A DNA stretch of 6,780 bases from Dialister sp. GTDB lineage: Bacteria > Bacillota > Negativicutes > Veillonellales > Dialisteraceae. The first letter of the stretch is position 1. Each line of letters opens with the position of its first letter. Position numbers and translations under genes: made by a program. Where the stretch lies: contig JAIJLI010000115.1 of assembly GCA_022722495.1 (NCBI GenBank), positions 1-6,780 of the forward strand, read 5' to 3'. Of the stretch, positions 1 through 4,779 are shown piece after piece. The notes beneath the pieces were generated by a model. The model was given only the letters and a program-made list of their open reading frames with translations. It was not told the DNA's origin and made no database searches.

Positions 1-242
1 TGGCTGCGGAAAAATTATATGGCGCAGCCGCTGCATTCGCCGAGTCGCTGGCCGGTGTGCCTTTCGCTTCGACGCAGGTCGGAAATATCAAATATAAGAT
101 CGCTGTCAAGCCCGGCACGGCGCTTGTCGTGAAAGGGCGGATCGTATTGGTCAGAGGAAATAAAAAACATATCTATATTAGTTTCTTTGACGGTGATAAA
201 GAAGTATACCGCGCAAAATTTATTATGCAGATCCTGCAGTAA
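1..242 (+). CDS. fapR: FapR-like fatty-acid/phospholipid synthesis regulator, C-terminal part (5' end outside window)
   Basis: The frame is open from the first bases (codons from position 3) to TAA at 240-242 and gives about 79 residues, so the gene begins upstream; the internal GTG at 57 is not a credible start. The visible part looks like the second half of a hotdog-fold ligand domain: a helix (KLYGAAAAFAESLAG) followed by strands around GNIKYKIAVKPGT, KGRIVLVRGNK and EVYRAKFIMQIL. This aligns by eye with the end of Bacillus FapR (ADIRFTRQVKQGE and SYVGEEIVFSGRFDMY). FapR binds operators of fatty-acid genes through an N-terminal helix-turn-helix (not visible here) and is released by malonyl-CoA. 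Position just before plsX is the classic fapR context. The helix lacks the FAQAN-type residues I recall from FapR, so ligand specificity is uncertain. Another hotdog protein is possible, but context favours FapR. Confidence 0.72.
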   Translation, partial: AAEKLYGAAAAFAESLAGVPFASTQVGNIKYKIAVKPGTALVVKGRIVLVRGNKKHIYISFFDGDKEVYRAKFIMQILQ

Positions 243-254
243 TGGAGGCGTCCT

Positions 255-1271
255 GTGAAAAAAATAGCTGTTGACGCGATGGGCGGGGATTTTGCTCCGC
301 TAGAAATCGTGCTTGGCGCCATTCAGGCGGTCAAGGAATACAAAGTGCCTGTCGTTCTTGTGGGAGATGAGGATGAGATCCGCACCATCCTGGAGAAGCA
401 TCATGAGGATCAGAATCCTCTGATCGAGATCCATCATGCATCAGAAGTGATCGAGATGGGAGAGCATCCCGGGCTGGCGTACCGCAAAAAGAAGGATGCG
501 TCTGTCTCTGTCGGCGCTCGTCTTGTGCGAGAGGGGGAGTGCGGAGCTCTCGTAGCTCCGGGATCGACCGGGGCAGCCGTTACGGCAGGACTTCTCGGCA
601 TCGGCCGTATCAAGGGCATCGAGCGTCCGGCCATCCTGACGCCGATCCCTAATCAGAAGGGCGGCTATACGTACCTGATCGATTCCGGCGCGAGTGCGCA
701 GCCGAAGCTGGAGACGTATATCCAGAATGCTCTTCTGGGCTATATCTATGCGACGAAGGTCGCGGGTATCCAGCAGCCGAGGATCGGTCTTCTCAATATC
801 GGGGAAGAGGCGACGAAGGGGAGCCCTTTGGTCACGGAAGCGAATGAGGCGCTTTCCGCGCAGAAGGTCATTCCTTTTGCGGGCAATGCGGAAGGCCGCG
901 ATGTGATGACGGGAGAATTTGATGTCATCGTCACGGATGGATTTACAGGGAATGTAGTCCTGAAATTTGGGGAAGGCGCCGGGAAACTGGTGGCTGCCCT
1001 TTTGAAGAATGCTGTCATGCGGGGGGGACTTCGCGCGAAGATCGGCGGGCTGCTCCTGAAGCCGGCACTCAAGAAATACATGGCAAAGCCTCTTGACTAT
1101 GCTGAATACGGCGGTGCGCCGCTCATGGGCATCAAAGGCGGCCTCATTATCTGCCATGGTGCTTCGAAAGCGAAAGCGATCAAGAATGCCATCCATATGG
1201 CGATGGGCGTTTGTCAGGAGCATCTGGATGAGATCGTGATGGATGCGCTGAAACAGATGGAGACTCAATGA
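255..1271 (+). CDS. plsX: PlsX, acyl-ACP:phosphate acyltransferase
   Basis: PlsX turns acyl-ACP plus phosphate into acyl-phosphate, the donor used by PlsY to acylate glycerol-3-phosphate, and so links fatty-acid synthesis to membrane phospholipid synthesis. It is a soluble, membrane-associated protein. The 338 residues match the usual family length. Family signatures run in order: DAMGGDFAP at the N-terminus (about 8-16), GSTGA at about 103-107 followed by TAGLLGIGRIKGIERPAI, TDGFTGNVVLKFGEG starting near 227, and YGGAPLMGIKGG from 285 followed by ICHGASKAKAI. The start is GTG at 255, set by a consensus GGAGG at 244-248 with six bases between; the family N-terminus begins exactly there. It lies 12 bases after the fapR-like stop, so the two are probably co-transcribed. 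Its Glu codons favour GAG, unlike fabG, acpP and fabF. Confidence 0.97.
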   Translation: MKKIAVDAMGGDFAPLEIVLGAIQAVKEYKVPVVLVGDEDEIRTILEKHHEDQNPLIEIHHASEVIEMGEHPGLAYRKKKDASVSVGARLVREGECGALVAPGSTGAAVTAGLLGIGRIKGIERPAILTPIPNQKGGYTYLIDSGASAQPKLETYIQNALLGYIYATKVAGIQQPRIGLLNIGEEATKGSPLVTEANEALSAQKVIPFAGNAEGRDVMTGEFDVIVTDGFTGNVVLKFGEGAGKLVAALLKNAVMRGGLRAKIGGLLLKPALKKYMAKPLDYAEYGGAPLMGIKGGLIICHGASKAKAIKNAIHMAMGVCQEHLDEIVMDALKQMETQ

Positions 1272-1281
1272 GAATGAGGTG

Positions 1282-1380
1282 CAGCGGGTTCTGATGGCTC
1301 GAAAGGGTCGCTCCCCGCCCCAAACGCCGTGGAGTTTTTGGGCGGGGAAACGTGATTTCCAAAAGATGGGAAACCCGTTG
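1282..1380 (+). other. Folded intergenic RNA/DNA element between plsX and fabH
   Basis: Three nested pairings can be drawn. The outer arms are 1282-1290 (CAGCGGGTT) and 1372-1380 (AACCCGTTG), nine pairs with one G-U. A short middle stem pairs 1301-1304 (GAAA) with 1356-1359 (TTTC). The inner stem is nine uninterrupted pairs, 1312-1320 (TCCCCGCCC) with 1340-1348 (GGGCGGGGA), continued after one mismatch by AAA/TTT (1322-1324 with 1336-1338). No T-tract follows the inner stem, so it is not a standard intrinsic terminator. It begins about ten bases after the plsX stop. It could be a 3' stability element, a processing site, a leader structure for fabH, or a repeated palindromic element. I cannot match it to a known riboswitch class. 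Confidence 0.5.
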
Positions 1381-1387
1381 AAGACAT

Positions 1388-1435
1388 GGAACCATTTGAA
1401 TTCTCGGAACTCATAGAAACTGTTTTTCAAGTCCT
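1388..1435 (+). repeat. Inverted-repeat element upstream of fabH, copy A of a repeat shared with fabF
   Basis: ATTTGAA at 1394-1400 can pair with TTCAAGT at 1426-1432 (seven pairs, one G-U). The right arm lies in TTTTCAAGTCCT (1424-1435), which recurs exactly at 4695-4706 upstream of fabF. Both copies also carry ATTTGAA preceded by ATGGA on the left. Copy A has four extra bases between GGA and TTTGAA and a longer loop, so its hairpin is weaker than the fabF copy. It ends 57 bases before the fabH start. The function is unknown: an operator, a leader structure or a dispersed repeat would all fit. Confidence 0.5.
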
Positions 1436-1450
1436 GGCGTCAGTTGCCAG
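1434..1450 (+). other. Small hairpin in the fabH leader
   Basis: CTGGC at 1434-1438 pairs perfectly with GCCAG at 1446-1450 around a seven-base loop. It sits between the inverted repeat just upstream and the fabH ribosome site (AAAGGA, 1479-1484). No T-run follows, so it is not a terminator. At five base pairs it could be chance. Confidence 0.3.
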
Positions 1451-1492
1451 TTACCAAAATTCTCTTTTCAACAAACGGAAAGGACATTATAT

Positions 1493-2485
1493 ATGAGTGA
1501 ATTATGTTCTGCAGGAATTCTGGGGACCGGACATTATGCGCCGGAGAAGATCCTTTCCAATGCAGACCTTGAAAGAATGGTCGATACCAGTGATGAGTGG
1601 ATCCGCACCCGCACGGGCATCGAGACCAGACATATCGCTTCCCGGTCGGAGACGACCTCCGATCTTTGCGTGAAAGCTGCTCTTCCGGCACTGGAAATGG
1701 CTGGCCTTACCGCAGACGATATCGACTACATCATTGTAGCGACGGCATCCCCTGACTATGTGGTACCATCCACGGCCTGCATGGTGCAGGATAAGCTCGG
1801 ATGCAAGCATGCAGGTGCGATGGATATTTCCGCCGGCTGCTCAGGCTACATCTATGCAGTAGCTCTGGCATCGAATCTGGTGAAAGCCGGGATGTACAAG
1901 CACATCCTGATCGTCGGTGCGGAAATCCTTTCCCGCCTCGTGAACTGGCAGGACCGCTCCACCTGCATCCTTTTCGGTGATGGGGCAGGGGCCGCTGTCA
2001 TCGGAAAGGTCGAAGATGGCTATGGCCTTCTGGCTTCGGATCTTGGCTCAGACGGCAGCCTGGGCAAGATCCTGAATATCCCGGCGAGCGGCGTCGCTGA
2101 ACCTGTGACCCACCGCGCCATCGACTCGGGCCGCATCTATATCCATATGGAAGGACCGGAGGTATTCAAAGCCGCTGTCCGTCACATGGGTGCGACCACG
2201 CTGAAGACGCTGGAAGCCGCTGGCATCACGAAGGAAGATATCAATATGTTCATTGCCCATCAGGCAAATAATCGCATCATTCAGGCGATCGCAAAGCGTC
2301 TGGCTCTGCCGGAGGATCATATGTATGTGAATGTCAATCGCTATGGCAATACATCGGCAGCTTCCGTCGGCATTGCGCTTGATGAAGTTGTCCGCGCCGG
2401 ACGCGTGAAGCATGGTGACTACGTTGTCCTGACTGGCTTCGGCGCCGGTCTTACATGGGGCTGCGATGTCATGAGATGGATGTAA
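1493..2485 (+). CDS. fabH: FabH, beta-ketoacyl-ACP synthase III
   Basis: FabH starts fatty-acid synthesis by condensing a primer acyl-CoA (acetyl-CoA or a branched acyl-CoA) with malonyl-ACP to give 3-ketoacyl-ACP. The protein has 330 residues, the normal length for KAS III. The thiolase-fold catalytic triad is intact: Cys116 in SAGCSGYIYAV, His256 in AHQANNRII and Asn286 in NRYGNTSAAS. The N-terminal block GTGHYAPEKILSN, then DEWIRTRTGI, and the C-terminal GFGAGLTWG also fit. The ATG at 1493 has AAAGGA at 1479-1484, eight bases upstream. It follows plsX after a 221-base structured gap and precedes fabD by 59 bases. Primer preference (straight or branched) cannot be decided from the sequence by eye. 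Confidence 0.97.
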   Translation: MSELCSAGILGTGHYAPEKILSNADLERMVDTSDEWIRTRTGIETRHIASRSETTSDLCVKAALPALEMAGLTADDIDYIIVATASPDYVVPSTACMVQDKLGCKHAGAMDISAGCSGYIYAVALASNLVKAGMYKHILIVGAEILSRLVNWQDRSTCILFGDGAGAAVIGKVEDGYGLLASDLGSDGSLGKILNIPASGVAEPVTHRAIDSGRIYIHMEGPEVFKAAVRHMGATTLKTLEAAGITKEDINMFIAHQANNRIIQAIAKRLALPEDHMYVNVNRYGNTSAASVGIALDEVVRAGRVKHGDYVVLTGFGAGLTWGCDVMRWM

Positions 2486-2531
2486 GGCAAGACCTGATTC
2501 CGAATAACCAACAATAAACTAGTATTTATAT

Positions 2532-2535
2532 GGAG
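2532..2535 (+). promoter_or_regulatory. fabD ribosome-binding site that fixes the start
   Basis: GGAG here lies nine bases before the ATG at 2545. The upstream in-frame ATG at 2530 overlaps this site and has no ribosome site of its own. Starting at 2545 gives [13 protein letters not shown], the usual FabD N-terminus. Confidence 0.75.
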
Positions 2536-2544
2536 TGTGACAAG

Positions 2545-3483
2545 ATGAAAACTGCATTTCTGTTCCCTGGACAGGGATCTCAGAAGGTGGGCATGGTACA
2601 GGATCTGTTTAAAAACTATGATTCTGTCAAAGCTCTGATCAAAGAAGCGGATGAAACGCTCGGCTTCCCGATTTCCAAAATGATGTTCGAAGGCCCGGAC
2701 ACAGAGCTGATGAAGACCGAATTCACCCAGCCGGCCATTCTGACGGCTAGTGTCGCTGTATGGCAGGTGCTGAAGGAACACGGCCTCACGCCGGATATCG
2801 CAGCAGGCCACAGCCTTGGCGAATACTCTGCGCTGGTCGCAGCGGGTGCGATCTCCTTCGCAGATGCCGTGCACACCGTCCATTTGCGTGGCCGCTTCAT
2901 GCAGGAAGCGGTGCCGCTCGGAGAAGGCGGCATGGCAGCTGTCATCGGTTCCACCCCGGAAACCATCGTGAAGGTCTGCGGCGAAGTCTCCACCGAAGAC
3001 CTTCCTGTTCAGGCGGTCAATTTCAACTGCCCGGGACAGGTCGTCATCGCGGGTGCTACAGCAGCTGTTGAGAAAGCCTGCGAAGCACTGAAGGAAGCAG
3101 GCGCTCGCCGTGCCATCATGCTGAAGGTCAGTGCGCCATTCCATTCCACCCTGATGGAACCGGCAGCTCTTCGACTGAAGGAAGTCCTTGATAAGATCGA
3201 CATCCATGACACCGCCATCCCGGTCGTAGCCAATGTCAATGCCAAGGAAGAGACCAAAGCGGACGAGATCAGAAAGAATCTGGTCGATCAGGCGGCGCAT
3301 CCTGTACACTGGGAAGAATCCATCCGGAATATGGTCGCCGGCGGTGTCGATATGACTGTTGAAGCCGGCCCCGGCACGGTTCTTACCGGCTTCATGAAGA
3401 AGATCGCCCGCTCCGTACCCTGCCACCATGCAGAAGATGTAGCCACCATCGATGAAGTCGTGGCTGCACTGAAGGGAGAATAA
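2545..3483 (+). CDS. fabD: FabD, malonyl-CoA:ACP transacylase
   Basis: FabD moves the malonyl group from CoA to the phosphopantetheine of AcpP and so supplies every elongation cycle. With the start at 2545 it has 312 residues, close to the roughly 310 of well-studied FabDs. Visible motifs are GQGSQ (9-13), the nucleophile Ser90 in [10 protein letters not shown], the substrate-carboxylate Arg115 in [10 protein letters not shown], and the catalytic His200 in [13 protein letters not shown] late HPVHWEESI block also fits the family. An ATG five codons earlier (2530) is in frame but overlaps the Shine-Dalgarno site, so I reject it. The stop TAA overlaps the fabG start by one base, which suggests translational coupling. 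No enoyl reductase gene lies between fabH and fabD, where fabK sits in many Firmicutes. Confidence 0.97.
   Translation: MKTAFLFPGQGSQKVGMVQDLFKNYDSVKALIKEADETLGFPISKMMFEGPDTELMKTEFTQPAILTASVAVWQVLKEHGLTPDIAAGHSLGEYSALVAAGAISFADAVHTVHLRGRFMQEAVPLGEGGMAAVIGSTPETIVKVCGEVSTEDLPVQAVNFNCPGQVVIAGATAAVEKACEALKEAGARRAIMLKVSAPFHSTLMEPAALRLKEVLDKIDIHDTAIPVVANVNAKEETKADEIRKNLVDQAAHPVHWEESIRNMVAGGVDMTVEAGPGTVLTGFMKKIARSVPCHHAEDVATIDEVVAALKGE
3472..3478 (+). promoter_or_regulatory. fabG ribosome-binding site inside the fabD end
   Basis: AAGGGAG lies in the last codons of fabD. Two adjacent ATGs follow. The one at 3483 is four bases away and overlaps the fabD TAA; the one at 3486 is seven bases away, nearer the usual spacing. 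Either start adds or removes only one Met. Confidence 0.6.
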
Positions 3484-4229
3484 TGATGGAAACTATCGAA
3501 AAGACTGCTCTCATCACGGGGGCTTCCCGCGGTATTGGCAGAGCCATCGCTCTTACACTGGCTGCGAAGGGCTATGCTGTCGCACTGAACTATGCCGGCA
3601 GCCAGGCTGCTGCAGAAGCTGTGAAGGGAGAAATCGAAGCCGCTGGCGGCAAAGCCTTCACCATCCAGGGCGATGTCTCCAAAGCAGAAGATGTGGATCG
3701 CATTTTCAAAACGATCAAAGAAGAATTCGGTCAGCTGGACGTCCTTGTGAATAACGCAGGGATCACCCGCGACGGACTTCTCATCCGCATGAAAGAAGAA
3801 AGCTGGGATGCCGTACTCTCGACCGACCTCAAGAGTGACTTCCTCACCATCAAAGCCGCTGCGCAGATGATGATGAGAAAGAAAAAAGGCTCCATCATCA
3901 ATATCGCATCTGTAGTCGGCATCATGGGCAATATCGGCCAGGCCAACTACGCAGCAGCAAAAGCAGGCGTGATCGGTCTCACCAAGGCCTGCGCCAAGGA
4001 GCTCGCTGCAAGAAACATCCGTGTCAATGCTGTCGCACCGGGCTTCATCGCGACCGACATGACCGATGCTATTCCGGAAAAGAATAAAGAAGCCATGCTG
4101 ACAGCCATCCCGCTCGGACGCATGGGTCTTGCCGAAGACGTCGCCAAAGCTGTCTCCTTCCTGGCTTCCGATGATGCAAGTTATATCACCGGACAGGTTT
4201 TAAAGGTGGACGGCGGAATGGTTATGTAA
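3483..4229 (+). CDS. fabG: FabG, 3-oxoacyl-ACP reductase
   Basis: FabG reduces 3-ketoacyl-ACP to 3-hydroxyacyl-ACP with NADPH. It is a classical short-chain dehydrogenase of 248 residues, the usual size. The cofactor motif TGASRGIG is at 12-19 and NNAG follows LDVLV. The catalytic Ser143 (NIASVVG), Tyr156 and Lys160 (QANYAAAK) are intact, as are [14 protein letters not shown] and the terminal VDGGMVM. The fourth member of the usual Asn-Ser-Tyr-Lys tetrad, at position 115 in LSTDLKSDF, is Asp (GAC) where E. coli and Bacillus FabG have Asn. The 28-residue spacing to Ser143 equals that between E. coli N110 and S138. The start overlaps the fabD stop; the ATG at 3486 is an equally good start. Glu codons are almost all GAA, suggesting strong expression. 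Confidence 0.96.
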   Translation: MMETIEKTALITGASRGIGRAIALTLAAKGYAVALNYAGSQAAAEAVKGEIEAAGGKAFTIQGDVSKAEDVDRIFKTIKEEFGQLDVLVNNAGITRDGLLIRMKEESWDAVLSTDLKSDFLTIKAAAQMMMRKKKGSIINIASVVGIMGNIGQANYAAAKAGVIGLTKACAKELAARNIRVNAVAPGFIATDMTDAIPEKNKEAMLTAIPLGRMGLAEDVAKAVSFLASDDASYITGQVLKVDGGMVM

Positions 4230-4235
4230 TATAAT
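4207..4235 (+). promoter_or_regulatory. Candidate sigma-A promoter for acpP at the end of fabG
   Basis: A perfect TATAAT at 4230-4235 is preceded, with a 17-base spacer, by TGGACG (4207-4212), which matches four of six bases of TTGACA. Transcription would begin near 4242, about 50 bases before acpP. A dedicated promoter would fit the high demand for ACP compared with the enzymes. The assignment is by inspection only; the -35 match is modest and overlaps the coding end of fabG. Confidence 0.45.
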
Positions 4236-4277
4236 CAGTAGGGTACAATACAAGGAGACGTCTGTCTTCTATGAGAA

Positions 4278-4286
4278 AGGTGGTGA
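4278..4286 (+). promoter_or_regulatory. acpP Shine-Dalgarno site, near-consensus with long spacing
   Basis: AGGTGGTGA differs from the ideal AGGAGGTGA at one base. The ATG that gives the ACP protein (4295) is eleven bases after the AGGTGG core. An out-of-frame ATG at 4288 is only four bases after it. The arrangement is unusual for such a highly expressed gene. Confidence 0.6.
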
Positions 4287-4294
4287 AATGAGTA

Positions 4295-4525
4295 ATGAGC
4301 ACTTTTGACAGAGTAAAGAAGATCGTTGTTGACCAGCTGGGCGTTAGCGAAGCTGATGTCACCATCGACTCCACTTTCATCGATGACCTCGGCGCTGATT
4401 CCCTGGATATCGTTGAACTGATCATGGCATTTGAAGAAGAATTCGACATCGAAATCCCGGATGATGCTGCTGAAAAGATCAAGACCGTAAAGAACGCTGT
4501 AGACTATATCGACAGCCAGATGTAA
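4295..4525 (+). CDS. acpP: AcpP, acyl carrier protein
   Basis: AcpP carries the growing acyl chain on a 4'-phosphopantetheine arm between FabD, FabH/FabF, FabG and PlsX in the cytosol. The 76-residue acidic protein has the four-helix ACP pattern. The attachment Ser36 lies in [13 protein letters not shown], the canonical DSL motif, followed by the acidic recognition helix rich in Glu (FEEEFD). The start ATG at 4295 gives [11 protein letters not shown], the expected N-terminus. All Glu codons I counted are GAA, as expected for a highly expressed gene. It has its own candidate promoter upstream and is followed by a terminator, so it may be made as an abundant short transcript as well as from the longer operon. 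Confidence 0.98.
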   Translation: MSTFDRVKKIVVDQLGVSEADVTIDSTFIDDLGADSLDIVELIMAFEEEFDIEIPDDAAEKIKTVKNAVDYIDSQM

Positions 4526-4545
4526 TGCGCATTCGCATTTCAACA

Positions 4546-4590
4546 TCATATTGGAAGCCGGAGGGGTATCCCCTCCGGCATGCCATATGA
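4546..4590 (+). other. Long hairpin in the acpP 3' untranslated region
   Basis: A perfect ten-pair stem joins GCCGGAGGGG (4557-4566) and CCCCTCCGGC (4570-4579) around a three-base TAT loop. Below it, GG (4553-4554) pairs with CC (4583-4584) and TCATAT (4546-4551) with ATATGA (4585-4590), separated by a one-base bulge and a small internal loop, about 18 pairs in all. No T-run follows directly. It could protect the acpP 3' end, be an RNase III or other processing site, or be a dispersed palindrome. A five-pair hairpin (ATGCG/CGCAT, 4525-4538) sits just before it at the stop codon. Confidence 0.65.
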
Positions 4591-4613
4591 CTTCCTTTGG
4601 GGGAGAATATTTC

Positions 4614-4647
4614 AAAAAAGCGAATGACCGTCGTGGTTCGTTTTTTT
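4614..4647 (+). terminator. Intrinsic terminator after acpP, possibly bidirectional
   Basis: AAAAAAGCGAA (4614-4624) pairs with TTCGTTTTTTT (4637-4647), eleven pairs with one G-U, around a 12-base loop in which ACC can pair with GGT in an alternative fold. Seven T's on this strand and six A's on the left arm make it terminator-like in both directions. The G/C part of the stem is short, so it may be leaky. It separates acpP from fabF-rnc. Confidence 0.6.
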
Positions 4648-4668
4648 GAGGTCTTGTCCATGTGTGAT

Positions 4669-4705
4669 GGATTTGAAACAGGCGGAGCCATGCCTTTTCA
4701 AGTCC
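4669..4705 (+). repeat. Strong inverted repeat upstream of fabF, copy B of the element shared with fabH
   Basis: GGATTTGAAA (4669-4678) pairs with TTTCAAGTCC (4696-4705), ten pairs with one G-U. After a single bulged C, AGGC (4680-4683) pairs with GCCT (4692-4695), giving about 14 pairs and an eight-base loop. The right arm lies within the 12-base block TTTTCAAGTCCT (4695-4706) also found at 1424-1435 before fabH. It abuts a TATAAT box at 4706-4711. A run of five T's follows at 4711-4715, so a weak terminator is an alternative reading. Confidence 0.6.
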
Positions 4706-4711
4706 TATAAT
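4706..4711 (+). promoter_or_regulatory. Candidate -10 box of a fabF-rnc promoter
   Basis: A perfect TATAAT follows the inverted repeat. A start near 4718 would leave a leader of about 60 bases before fabF. At 16-18 bases upstream there is no good TTGACA (CGGAGC lies there), and the -35 region would fall inside the hairpin, so activity may depend on an activator or the box may be chance in an AT-rich stretch. Some promoter is expected here because a terminator lies just upstream. Confidence 0.38.
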
Positions 4712-4779
4712 TTTTACTTAAAAACCTAACGTGTGATAAATAATGTTTAAAAGAAGTTTATAAGAGAGGTGCCCTTTTT

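Noticed and set aside
57..242. A 61-codon gene starting at GTG 57
   Set aside because: The same frame is open to the window edge and matches the hotdog domain upstream of this codon, so it is the tail of a longer gene.
1312..1348. Intrinsic terminator after plsX
   Set aside because: The stem is strong, but AAACGTGA follows instead of a T-run, so I list it as a structural element only.
441..1430. Long minus-strand open frame (329 codons) across plsX
   Set aside because: It is the antisense shadow of a clear PlsX gene: rich in Arg, His, Ser and Cys, no recognisable motif and no ribosome site seen.
2530..2544. fabD start at ATG 2530
   Set aside because: It overlaps the Shine-Dalgarno site of the ATG at 2545, and the added five residues are not part of the family N-terminus.
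2419..3429. Long minus-strand open frame (336 codons) opposite fabD
   Set aside because: Antisense to a complete FabD with all catalytic residues; low-complexity composition typical of a reverse frame.
4657..4671. Hairpin TCCAT/ATGGA near the acpP-fabF gap centre
   Set aside because: Five pairs with a five-base loop; it competes with the stronger inverted repeat at 4669-4705 and is likely chance.
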